Positions 1-7,770 of a stretch of DNA of 14,378 nucleotides are shown here, in pieces. Location: NCBI GenBank assembly GCA_027451165.1, contig DAIDJX010000060.1, positions 1 to 14,378 on the forward strand, given 5' to 3'. The position numbers and the translations under genes are program-made. The DNA comes from Prolixibacteraceae bacterium. GTDB lineage: Bacteria; Bacteroidota; Bacteroidia; Bacteroidales; Prolixibacteraceae. Position 1 is the first letter of the stretch. Every line of letters begins with the position of its first letter. Below the pieces are notes generated by a model. The model searched no databases, was not told the DNA's origin, and saw nothing but the letters and a program-made list of their open reading frames with translations.

Positions 1-2750
1 GTGAAAGCCCCTACCGGATTGATTTTTTCGGCAATGAGGTGGAATCGCTGCGCAGTTTTGACCTGAACACCCAGGTTTCAGACGCACTTCTGGATAAAAT
101 CACCCTGGTGCCGGATGTGCAAAGGGATGAATTCGCCGGAAACAGGGTATCCTTGTTGGAATTTATGGGTGACGATACCCTGTTCCTCCTTGTGAATGGA
201 CAACAGGTGAAAGATAACCTCAACAACATCGTCAAATATACCATCGAAAACCCTTCGGGTGAAACGGTACTTCCACCATCTGCCCTGCTTTCAGGAGACG
301 GGCTGGAAAAGAGCCTCCGGGGAAAACACTGCCTCGAAGCGGGGGAAGGTTCTCTTTTCCCTGCCGGAAAAATTATTTCCTTTGAGCAATCCAGACAACC
401 GGTTTTTCACAAGAATTTCACCATGCTGGCCGACAACCTCTCCGGTTACATTGAACAGGGCTACCGGATCATTTTGTTGTCGGCACAGGAGAAACAGGTG
501 GAAAGGCTGCGGGAAATATTCAGGGAGATCCGGAAAAAAATCAGTTTTGAACCGGTATTGTTTGCCCTGAATGAGGGGTTTATCGATCACAACCTGAAGA
601 TCTGTTTTTATACCGATCACCAGATTTTTGAACGCTTTCACCGCTTTCGCATCCGGTCATCGCGGGTTCAGCGGGAAGCCATCACCATAAAAGAGCTCAC
701 GCAGCTTCATCCGGGGGATTATGTCGTCCACGCCGATCATGGGATCGGAAAATTTGCAGGACTCGTCAAAACGGAGGTCAATGGGAAGATTCAGGAAGCC
801 ATGCGGCTGGTTTACAAGGACAATGACTTTTTGCTGGTTAGTATCCACTCCCTCCACCGGGTTTCCAAATACAAAAGCAGGGATGGATCTCCACCTCAAC
901 TGAACAAACTGGGAACTCCGGCATGGCAGAACCTGAAAAACCGCACCAAGGCCAAAGTCAAGGATATAGCGCGGGAATTGATTGCCCTTTATGCCCGGAG
1001 AAGGGAAGAACAAGGTTTTGCCTTTTCCCCCGACTCCTATCTTCAGGCTGAACTGGAGGCCTCATTTATTTATGAGGATACTCCCGACCAGGAGAAAGCC
1101 ACCCTGGCGGTCAAGGAGGATATGGAAAAGCCAGTCCCCATGGATAGGCTGATTTGTGGTGATGTCGGTTTCGGTAAAACGGAAGTAGCCATCCGGGCTG
1201 CCTTCAAGGCAGTTACCGACAGTAAACAGGTAGCTGTATTGGTGCCAACTACCATCCTGGCGCTCCAGCACTATAAAACATTTTCAGAGCGTTTGGCCGA
1301 TTTCCCGGTTAAAATAGAATACATCAGCCGCTTAAGATCAACGGGCGAGATCAAAGAAACGCTTACGGACCTGAAAGAAGGCCGGGTAGATATCCTGATA
1401 GGTACGCACCGGCTGGTCAGTAATGATGTAAAATTCAAAGATTTAGGATTGCTGGTAGTAGATGAGGAACAAAAATTCGGCGTTTCTGTGAAGGAAAAAC
1501 TGAAGCAGTTGCGGGTGAATCTGGACACACTCAGCATGACCGCCACTCCTATTCCGCGAACACTGCAATTTTCCCTGATGGGTGCCCGGGACCTTTCGAT
1601 CATTCAGACACCCCCACCCAACCGCTACCCCATCCAGACAGAGGTTCACGGTTTCAATGAGCAATTAATCAGGGAAGCCATTCTATACGAGGTAGGCCGG
1701 AACGGTCAGGTTTTCCTGATTCACAACCGTGTCCAGACCATTTATGAACTGGAAGCTACCATCCGGAGGATTGTTCCGGGGGTAAAAACGATAGTTGGCC
1801 ATGGACAGATGGATGGTCACACACTGGAGAAGGTGATGCTCGATTTTATCGGGGGCAAATTCGATGTATTGATAGCCACTACTATTATTGAATCTGGTCT
1901 TGACATACCGAATGCCAATACCATCATCATCAACCAGGCCCACCATTTCGGGCTGAGCGACCTGCACCAGCTTCGGGGACGTGTCGGGCGCAGCAACAAA
2001 AAAGCATTTTGTTACCTGATCACCCCACCCCTTTCCGGTCTGACCCATGAAGCCCGCCAACGACTGAAAGCCATTGAGGAATTTTCAGATTTGGGCAGCG
2101 GATTCAACATTTCCATGCAGGATTTGGATATCCGGGGCGCAGGCAACCTCCTGGGGGCCGAACAAAGTGGTTTTATCGCCGATATCGGTTTTGAAACCTA
2201 CCACCGCATTCTGAATGAAGCGGTCGAGGAACTGAAAACCGAGGAATTCGGGGAACTTTTCAGGGAAGAGGAAGCGGGAAGGAACACTGCCATAAATGTC
2301 TCATATATAAGGGATTGCCAGATCGATACCGACCTGGAACTGCTTTTCCCTGATACCTATATTCCGGGTACTGCCGAGCGGATGCTGTTATACCGGGAAT
2401 TGGACACCATCGACAGGGAAGATCAGCTGCAGAAATTCAGCTACAGCCTGGTGGACCGTTTCGGAAAGATGCCTCAGGAAACTTCTGAATTACTCGAGGT
2501 GATCAGGTTGCGCTGGGTGGCCATTGCGCTCGGCATGGAGAAGATCATACTGAAAAGCGACCGTATGATTTGCTATTTCCCGGGTGATCAGAACTCCGCC
2601 TATTACCAGTCGGATGTTTTCCGGAGAATTCTGGCTTTTCTGCAATCCCATCCCAAGAAGTGCCGGATGAAGGAAGAGGGTAAACTAACCCTGACCTTTG
2701 ACCAGATTCTGAGCGTTGGAGAAGCAGTAACGCTGCTGCGTCAAATCTGA
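1..2750 (+). CDS. mfd: Transcription-repair coupling factor Mfd, 5'-truncated by the window edge
   Basis: Mfd is a DNA translocase that removes RNA polymerase stalled at lesions and recruits UvrA for nucleotide excision repair. The frame is open from nt 3 (ESPYRIDFFGNEVESLRSFD without a break), so the GTG at 39 is an internal codon and the true start lies outside. About 915 residues are visible; the family is usually about 1,100-1,150, so roughly 200 N-terminal residues are missing. In order: the end of the UvrB-homology module, the RNA-polymerase-interacting CarD-like domain (LHPGDYVVHADHGIGKFAGL, nt about 706-765), then the RecG-like SF2 helicase. The helicase shows Walker A GDVGFGKT (1158-1181), DEEQ box (about 1461-1472), TATPIPRTL and motif VI RGRVGRS (from about 1974). 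The C-terminal D7/TRCF domain includes the stretch YIPGTAERMLLYRELD. All core motifs are intact, so the gene looks functional. The next gene starts 77 nt downstream on the same strand but is functionally unrelated. Confidence 0.97.
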   Translation, partial: ESPYRIDFFGNEVESLRSFDLNTQVSDALLDKITLVPDVQRDEFAGNRVSLLEFMGDDTLFLLVNGQQVKDNLNNIVKYTIENPSGETVLPPSALLSGDGLEKSLRGKHCLEAGEGSLFPAGKIISFEQSRQPVFHKNFTMLADNLSGYIEQGYRIILLSAQEKQVERLREIFREIRKKISFEPVLFALNEGFIDHNLKICFYTDHQIFERFHRFRIRSSRVQREAITIKELTQLHPGDYVVHADHGIGKFAGLVKTEVNGKIQEAMRLVYKDNDFLLVSIHSLHRVSKYKSRDGSPPQLNKLGTPAWQNLKNRTKAKVKDIARELIALYARRREEQGFAFSPDSYLQAELEASFIYEDTPDQEKATLAVKEDMEKPVPMDRLICGDVGFGKTEVAIRAAFKAVTDSKQVAVLVPTTILALQHYKTFSERLADFPVKIEYISRLRSTGEIKETLTDLKEGRVDILIGTHRLVSNDVKFKDLGLLVVDEEQKFGVSVKEKLKQLRVNLDTLSMTATPIPRTLQFSLMGARDLSIIQTPPPNRYPIQTEVHGFNEQLIREAILYEVGRNGQVFLIHNRVQTIYELEATIRRIVPGVKTIVGHGQMDGHTLEKVMLDFIGGKFDVLIATTIIESGLDIPNANTIIINQAHHFGLSDLHQLRGRVGRSNKKAFCYLITPPLSGLTHEARQRLKAIEEFSDLGSGFNISMQDLDIRGAGNLLGAEQSGFIADIGFETYHRILNEAVEELKTEEFGELFREEEAGRNTAINVSYIRDCQIDTDLELLFPDTYIPGTAERMLLYRELDTIDREDQLQKFSYSLVDRFGKMPQETSELLEVIRLRWVAIALGMEKIILKSDRMICYFPGDQNSAYYQSDVFRRILAFLQSHPKKCRMKEEGKLTLTFDQILSVGEAVTLLRQI

Positions 2751-2827
2751 TTGCCTTGAATTAACCAATCTGTCATATTTTCTGTATTTTCAGCCCGGAA
2801 ATCGATTCCGGAGATAGCGGTAAGACC

Positions 2828-4324
2828 ATGAAAGAAAACAAAGTTCAGTCGGGAGAGATGACCCGCCGGTCATTTCTGAGCTCAGCAGCCACAGCTGCCG
2901 CAGCGTTTACCATTTTACCCAGTCACGTGATTGCCGGACTGGGGCATACTCCTCCCGGCTCCAGGCTGAACATTGCCGGCATCGGGGTGGGTGGCATGGG
3001 CTACCGCAACCTGAAAAACATGGAGTCAGAAAACATTGTTGCCTTGTGCGATGTAGACTGGGATTATGCGGGGAAGAGCGCGTTCAAGGCCTGGGGACGG
3101 GCTAAACAGTACAAAGATTACCGGGTGATGTTTGACCAGCAAAAGGACATTGATGCCGTGGTCATTGCCACTCCTGATCATTCCCATGCCCTGCCGGCAG
3201 TGATGGCTATGCGACGCGGGTATCATGTTTTTGTTCAGAAGCCTCTTGCCCACACCATCTATGAATCCCGCATTCTCACGGAAACCGCCCGGACTTTCCG
3301 GGTAGCCACACAGATGGGTAACCAGGGCAATTCGGACGATGGCATCCGGATGATTTGTGAATGGATATGGGCAGGAACGATTGGTGAGGTCACCCATGTA
3401 GATGCCTGGACCAACCGGCCTGTATGGCCGCAAGGACTGGAACGGCCTGAGCGTAACCAGCGACCGCCGAAAGATCTGGATTGGGATCTTTTTATCGGAA
3501 CAGCGCCTTACCGCCCCTACAACGAAATTTATACACCCTGGAACTGGCGGGGGTGGTGGGATTTCGGCACCGGCGCTCTTGGCGATATGGCCTGCCATAT
3601 TCTGGATCCGGTATTCATGGCATTGAAACTGGAACATCCCTCGGAAGTGATGGCCTCATCAACAACAGTCAATACAGAATCAGCACCCAATGCTGAAATT
3701 ATCCGTTACTCCTTTCCAAGACGTGATAACCTGCCCAAGGTAGCGATGCCGGAGGTCACCGTCCATTGGTACGACGGGGGGTTGATGCCTCAGCGACCGG
3801 ATGAGTTGCTGCCGGGAGAAGCGATGGGCGATGCCGACGGAGGCGTGATATTCCATGGGACCAGAGGGAAAATCATGTGCGGCGCCTATGCTCGCAATCC
3901 ACAATTGCTTCCCACTTCTGAAATGGAACATTTCAACCAACCGGTCCCTTCCATTCGCAGGATAGCCGGCGCCATGACAGGCGGTCATGAACAGGACTGG
4001 ATCAGGGCGTGTAAGGAAAACAGGGAAACACGACTGGAAGCTTCTTCCCATTTCGGCTATGCCGGGCCACTGACCGAATTCGTCCTGCTCGGAGTACTGG
4101 CGGTCAGGCTCCAGAGCCTCAACCGTAAACTGGCATGGGATGGAAGAAAAATGCAGTTTACGAATGTCAATATGAATGATCAGCTGAAGACGCTTTCCAG
4201 AGACCGGTTTGAGATCATCAACGGAGATCCGAAATTTTCTAAAGAATATGTTACCTCTTCTGCCCTGACGGCGATTGAAGAATGGATCCGGCACAATTAC
4301 CGGGAGGGGTGGGAACAACTATAA
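2828..4324 (+). CDS. Tat-exported Gfo/Idh/MocA-family oxidoreductase
   Basis: Predicted NAD(P)-dependent oxidoreductase acting on a sugar or sugar-like substrate, probably outside the cytoplasm. The 498-residue product starts with a twin-arginine signal (MTRRSFLSS, RR at residues 13-14) followed by an Ala-rich hydrophobic stretch to about residue 36. The N-terminal Rossmann fold begins at NIAGIGVGGMG (about 48-58). The family's usual EKP catalytic-lysine motif reads QKP in FVQKPLAH. I recall this variant as common in the Tat-exported Bacteroidetes/Planctomycetes members, along with blocks seen here such as ATQMGNQG, DLDWDLFIG and NWRGWWDFGTGALGDMACH. The ATG at 2828 was chosen; an internal ATG at 2858 directly before the RR motif is also possible and would still leave an intact Tat signal. 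The substrate cannot be read from sequence, and neither neighbour gives a pathway clue. There is no lipobox cysteine, so a soluble periplasmic protein is the simplest reading. Confidence 0.9.
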   Translation: MKENKVQSGEMTRRSFLSSAATAAAAFTILPSHVIAGLGHTPPGSRLNIAGIGVGGMGYRNLKNMESENIVALCDVDWDYAGKSAFKAWGRAKQYKDYRVMFDQQKDIDAVVIATPDHSHALPAVMAMRRGYHVFVQKPLAHTIYESRILTETARTFRVATQMGNQGNSDDGIRMICEWIWAGTIGEVTHVDAWTNRPVWPQGLERPERNQRPPKDLDWDLFIGTAPYRPYNEIYTPWNWRGWWDFGTGALGDMACHILDPVFMALKLEHPSEVMASSTTVNTESAPNAEIIRYSFPRRDNLPKVAMPEVTVHWYDGGLMPQRPDELLPGEAMGDADGGVIFHGTRGKIMCGAYARNPQLLPTSEMEHFNQPVPSIRRIAGAMTGGHEQDWIRACKENRETRLEASSHFGYAGPLTEFVLLGVLAVRLQSLNRKLAWDGRKMQFTNVNMNDQLKTLSRDRFEIINGDPKFSKEYVTSSALTAIEEWIRHNYREGWEQL

Positions 4325-4364
4325 GGATAATTGCGCGCGAAGTACGCAGGGAACAGAGGGCCAG

Positions 4365-6017
4365 CTATTTCGGTCCGGAACCGGCTGAACGCAACAAAAT
4401 CAGTGTATCACGGGCTGAAGTGCGGGTAGCTGGATTGAGGTATTTGAAGCTCAGCTTATTGATCCAGACATGGCTCAGGGGAGTTTTCACCGGCTCCGGA
4501 AACATGCCGGAGGGCATTCTGTCGACCACTTCCCGGGTCGTTAACACCCAATTCCCGGGGCTTTTCATCAACTCCCACAGGTGAACATCATTTTTTACCC
4601 GGGAAACGTCATCGCGGCAGTAAAAATAGAGTTCATGTGAATCGTAGTTGTAGTTGTACATTTGCTCCTCCACCCCGGCCTTCAGGTTGAATTGGCCGGC
4701 AGCTTTAACGGAAGCCTGGTCCCCGAATATCTGAGGGGCTACCTGCTGGTTGAGGTAGAAAGTAACCAGTGCAAACAAAGCCAGCGAAGGGAAAAACAGT
4801 TTCACCGGTGGATATTTTCCGGAAAACAAAAACAATCCGGCATTGATAGTCAAAAGAAGGAGGAATGCCCATTGCCACAGATGGCCGGGCGGATACAACG
4901 AGAAGACCAGCACCGCGATCAGCGCCAGGAACAGCACCATCACTATCCCCTGTATGTTCCGGAGAAAAAGGTAAAAACGAATATGCTTCCCCGACAGGGC
5001 AAGGACCAGGTAGCGGGCGGTCATCAGGGAAAAAAGCGGAATAGTCGCATACAGGTAGTGAGGCAGTTTGCTTCCTGAAAGAGAGATCAGGATAAAGTAA
5101 AACCAGATACCTGAGAATAAGAACCAATCGGCGGCCCTGAATTTTCCCCGGAATAGCCGTTTAAAATCCAGGGAAAGGGAAACCAGCAAAAAAAGGCTCC
5201 AGGGCAGAAAAAAGAGCAAGAGATTATACAAGTAGTAAAAGACATTCCGGTCACTGGCAGAATAATCACCGGCCAATCTCCCCAGGTTGTTCGACCAAAG
5301 AAAGAACCGTACTCCTTCCCAGCCAAACTGGTTGAATAAACCTATCAACGCAGGAAGTGTACAAATCAAAGCCAATACAATTCCTATGTACCACCTGGGA
5401 TTCAGCAATTTCCTGAACCGGCCTGTAAAAACCAGGGAACCGGCCACTGCGAAGGCAGGGATAACGGCCCCGACCGGTCCTTTAACCAACATCGCCATAC
5501 CAACGCCGGTAAATCCCATGAACAGATTTACCCACCTGCCCTTTTGCAAGAAATCGGCTAATTGCCAGAGGGAAAAGACAACCAGCGACTGCATCAGCGT
5601 ATCGGTGTGGATATCCATATTGTACAGCCAGCTGATAACGGTCGAGCTTAACAAGATGGCAGCCACCATCCCGGTTTCCCGGCCGAAAAGCGTTTTCCCA
5701 AGCCGGTAAGTGGAATAGATTCCGAAGAAAGAGAAGAGCAAAAGCGGCAATTTGAAGGCAAAATTGTTGACCCCGAAAATCAGGTAGGACAAGGCGCTGA
5801 GCCAGAACATCAATGGGGGTTTCTGAAGGTAGGGATCTCCTTCAACCTGCAAATGGATGAAATCACCGGTACGGGCAATTTCCCGGGCAATGGCAGCATA
5901 CTTGCTGGCATCACGGGTCACATCAACAAACAACCCGGCAACATACGCTGCGATAACAGTACCCGCTAAAACCAGCATAACCGGCCAATACCTTTTGCAG
6001 TCAGGGAAAATGCTCAT
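4365..6017 (-). CDS. ArnT/PMT-like membrane glycosyltransferase (GT39-type, GT-C fold)
   Basis: A polytopic inner-membrane glycosyltransferase of the PMT/ArnT type, which transfers a sugar from a polyprenyl-phosphate donor to a lipid or protein acceptor on the periplasmic side. The product is 550 residues from ATG 6017. An initial membrane segment (about 11-31) is followed by the acidic first-loop motif VDVTRDASKYAAIAREI (D32, D36), which matches the catalytic Asp region of the family, and then by YLQKPPLMFWLSALSY (about 63-78). Around ten further hydrophobic segments follow, then a soluble C-terminal periplasmic part from about residue 400. A GTG at 6056 would add 13 residues (KICIFEEFRVYR). 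I prefer ATG 6017 because the extension is hydrophilic and a TAnnTTTG box (6038-6045) would lie inside it. The gene is convergent with the oxidoreductase (40-bp gap) and divergent from argH. Acceptor and sugar are unknown; modification of lipid A or another surface glycan is only an inference. Confidence 0.88.
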   Translation of the reverse strand: MSIFPDCKRYWPVMLVLAGTVIAAYVAGLFVDVTRDASKYAAIAREIARTGDFIHLQVEGDPYLQKPPLMFWLSALSYLIFGVNNFAFKLPLLLFSFFGIYSTYRLGKTLFGRETGMVAAILLSSTVISWLYNMDIHTDTLMQSLVVFSLWQLADFLQKGRWVNLFMGFTGVGMAMLVKGPVGAVIPAFAVAGSLVFTGRFRKLLNPRWYIGIVLALICTLPALIGLFNQFGWEGVRFFLWSNNLGRLAGDYSASDRNVFYYLYNLLLFFLPWSLFLLVSLSLDFKRLFRGKFRAADWFLFSGIWFYFILISLSGSKLPHYLYATIPLFSLMTARYLVLALSGKHIRFYLFLRNIQGIVMVLFLALIAVLVFSLYPPGHLWQWAFLLLLTINAGLFLFSGKYPPVKLFFPSLALFALVTFYLNQQVAPQIFGDQASVKAAGQFNLKAGVEEQMYNYNYDSHELYFYCRDDVSRVKNDVHLWELMKSPGNWVLTTREVVDRMPSGMFPEPVKTPLSHVWINKLSFKYLNPATRTSARDTLILLRSAGSGPK

Positions 6018-6037
6018 CCGGTAAACTCGAAATTCCT

Positions 6038-6045
6038 CAAAAATA
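6038..6045 (-). promoter_or_regulatory. Bacteroidetes-type -7 box for the glycosyltransferase
   Basis: On the minus strand the sequence is TATTTTTG, an exact match to the Bacteroidetes -7 consensus TAnnTTTG. It lies about 20 nt before the preferred ATG at 6017. No convincing TTTG -33 element is present at the usual spacing, so this is a half-match only. A short leader would result. Confidence 0.35.
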
Positions 6046-6103
6046 CATATTTTCACAGGAATGTACGATGGTAAAGGTGTACCAATCCAAACGCTGTTTT
6101 TAA

Positions 6104-6111
6104 TATCTTTG
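6104..6111 (+). promoter_or_regulatory. Bacteroidetes-type -7 box for argH
   Basis: TATCTTTG matches TAnnTTTG exactly and sits 16 nt before the argH ATG, which would give a leader of about 10 nt. No TTG or TTTG is seen 17-23 nt upstream, so the -33 part is missing or degenerate. The 110-bp divergent region 6018-6127 holds this box and its minus-strand counterpart. Confidence 0.4.
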
Positions 6112-6127
6112 CTGAAAACTACTGGAA

Positions 6128-7474
6128 ATGAAACTCTGGGACAAGGGGATATCTGTTGATAAAGTTATTGAACAATTTACTGTTGGGAAGGACCGGGAAC
6201 TGGACTCTATGCTGGCGCCCTTTGATGTGCTGGGATCAATGGCGCATGTGAGCATGATCGCTTCCATCGGACTGATCAGCAAGGAAGAACTTCCGGTCAT
6301 TCTGAAAGAACTAAAGGCGTTGTATGATCTATCAATACAGGAAGGGTTGCAGGTGGAGGAAGGAACGGAAGATATCCATTCCCAGGTGGAACAGATGCTG
6401 ACGGAGAAACTGGGAGACCTGGGCAAAAAGATACACAGCGGCAGGTCGAGGAATGATCAGATCCTGCTTGACCTGCGCCTTTTCACCCGCTCCGGTCTGG
6501 AAGATATTGTCAAAAAAACGGAAACTCTTGCCAAGGCATTACTCAGCAATGCAGAAAAGCATAAAAATATCCTGATACCGGGTTATACCCATCTGCAGGT
6601 GGCCATGCCATCCAGTTTCGGACTGTGGTTTGGGGCTTATGCGGAAAGTTTGGCCGATGACCTGCAGATGTTGCTGGCAGCCTGGAAAATTATCAACCAG
6701 AATCCATTGGGATCGGCGGCTGGCTATGGATCTTCCTTCCCGCTAAACCGTAGCATGACCACACGTTTGCTGGGTTTTGAAGACCTGAATTACAATGTCG
6801 TGTATGCCCAGATGGGACGTGGAAAGACAGAAAGAGTAGTTACTGCCGCCCTGGCCAACCTGGCTGCAACCCTGGCAAAAATGGCGGGAGATGTTTGTCT
6901 TTTCATGAGCCAGAATTTCGGCTTCGTCTCTCTCCCGGACGAATTGACCACCGGCTCCAGCATTATGCCCCACAAAAAAAATCCGGATGTCTTTGAACTG
7001 ATCAGGGGACATTGTAATCATCTTCAGGGCCTGCCTGTCCAGGTAACCTTGATTGGCAACAACCTGCCATCAGGTTATTTCAGGGATTATCAGGTCATCA
7101 AGGAGTTGTATCTTCCTGCTTTTGACACCATGATGTCCTGTCTTGATCTGGCCACCTATGCCATTGACCGGATCAAGGTCAACCCCAGTATTCTGGATGA
7201 CAAAAAATATGATTACCTGTTTACCGTTGAAGCTGTCAATGAACTGGTAATGAAAGGAATGCCATTCAGGGATGCCTATAAGGAAGTCGGGCTTCAGGTA
7301 GCTGAGGGGAAATTTGTTCCTGATAAAACCGTCAGCCATACCCACGAAGGGAGTATTGGGAACCTCTGTCTGGGAGAGATCAGACAAAAAATGGAAAGGG
7401 TCCTGGTTTCCTTCGGGTTTAAACACTATCACGAGGCCATCCGGGAATTACTGGCAAGTGCAAATCCCGGTTAA
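6128..7474 (+). CDS. argH: Argininosuccinate lyase
   Basis: Catalyses the last step of arginine biosynthesis, argininosuccinate to arginine plus fumarate, in the cytoplasm. The product is 448 residues, normal for the family. Diagnostic blocks are all present: EDIHSQVE, HSGRSRNDQ, PGYTHLQVAMP (containing the catalytic-region His and Thr), LGSAAGYGSSFPLNR and the fumarase/aspartase signature GSSIMPHKKNP with the mobile-loop serine. The C-terminal AS-lyase domain is complete. The start at 6128 gives MKLWDKG, which matches the usual N-terminus of Bacteroidetes ArgH. No other arg gene is in the window, so here argH is separated from the rest of its pathway. A TAnnTTTG box lies just upstream, and the stop codon is embedded in a short AT-rich inverted repeat. 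Confidence 0.97.
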   Translation: MKLWDKGISVDKVIEQFTVGKDRELDSMLAPFDVLGSMAHVSMIASIGLISKEELPVILKELKALYDLSIQEGLQVEEGTEDIHSQVEQMLTEKLGDLGKKIHSGRSRNDQILLDLRLFTRSGLEDIVKKTETLAKALLSNAEKHKNILIPGYTHLQVAMPSSFGLWFGAYAESLADDLQMLLAAWKIINQNPLGSAAGYGSSFPLNRSMTTRLLGFEDLNYNVVYAQMGRGKTERVVTAALANLAATLAKMAGDVCLFMSQNFGFVSLPDELTTGSSIMPHKKNPDVFELIRGHCNHLQGLPVQVTLIGNNLPSGYFRDYQVIKELYLPAFDTMMSCLDLATYAIDRIKVNPSILDDKKYDYLFTVEAVNELVMKGMPFRDAYKEVGLQVAEGKFVPDKTVSHTHEGSIGNLCLGEIRQKMERVLVSFGFKHYHEAIRELLASANPG

Positions 7475-7490
7475 TCTTTCTAAAAGATTA
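7472..7490 (+). terminator. AT-rich inverted repeat at the argH stop codon
   Basis: TAATCTTT (7472-7479), loop CTA, AAAGATTA (7483-7490) form a perfect 8-bp stem that includes the TAA stop codon. The stem is AT-rich and is not followed by a T tract, so it is a weak candidate for a 3'-end or terminator structure. Confidence 0.25.
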
Positions 7491-7603
7491 TCAGTTCAGA
7501 ACAGAGGGGAGGGCTGGTTGATGATTACTAACTTCCACCACCCCCCTCAAACCCGTAACCAGTTTACTTTCTGACAATCATGATTTCGATCAGGTTAAAA
7601 CTG

Positions 7604-7764
7604 CCAACCCCATCCTTCAGGATGGGGGTTTGGGCCTCAAAGTATATCCCCAAGGGCTTCAGCCCTGATTATTGAAGTATGTCCTCCGGGAAATCGGCCT
7701 AAAGGCCGTACAAGATGTGCTGTTTGATTGCCCGTCGACCCCAGCCTGAAGGCTGGGGTTGGTC
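7604..7764. repeat. REP/BIME-like array of four small palindromes between convergent genes
   Basis: Four GC-rich hairpins lie in the gene-free stretch 7475-7770. (1) CCCCATCC-TTCA-GGATGGGG at 7608-7627, with imperfect outer pairing CCAA/TTTGG. (2) AGGGC-TTCA-GCCCT at 7653-7666. (3) CGGCC-TAAA-GGCCG at 7695-7708. (4) ACCCCAGCC-TGAA-GGCTGGGGT at 7738-7759. All have four-base loops. TTCA and TGAA are reverse complements, so the first two units and the last two point in opposite directions, as in BIME arrays of REP elements. Similar TGAA/TAAA-loop palindromes are, to my recollection, frequent between genes in Bacteroidetes. No REP-associated transposase (RAYT) is in the window. None is followed by a clear T tract, so intrinsic termination is not evident, although unit 4 lies 11 bp beyond the stop of the exporter operon. 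The rest of the stretch (7491-7603) shows no gene. Confidence 0.75.
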
Positions 7765-7770
7765 TCATTC

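Noticed and set aside
39..41. GTG as the start of mfd
   Set aside because: The conserved Mfd sequence continues in frame upstream to nt 3 and the family needs about 200 more residues, so this is an internal valine codon.
2756..2792. Possible promoter (TTG, 17 nt, TATTTTCT) before the oxidoreductase
   Set aside because: The -7 part fails the TTTG end of the Bacteroidetes consensus, so it is too weak to annotate.
2795..2811. CCGGAA-ATCGA-TTCCGG hairpin upstream of the oxidoreductase
   Set aside because: A six-base stem with no T tract and no partner motif; this can arise by chance and no riboswitch or operator could be recognised.
3680..4318. Long antisense reading frame (212 codons) opposite the oxidoreductase
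   Set aside because: The sense strand encodes a clear Gfo/Idh/MocA protein throughout; the antisense product has no recognisable motif and is probably due to codon composition. The same applies to 3026-3637.
7504..7562. Interleaved complementary segments (GAGGGG/CCCCTC and CTGGTT/AACCAG) resembling a pseudoknot
   Set aside because: Only two six-base pairings in a GC-biased stretch, with no known RNA family features; probably chance.
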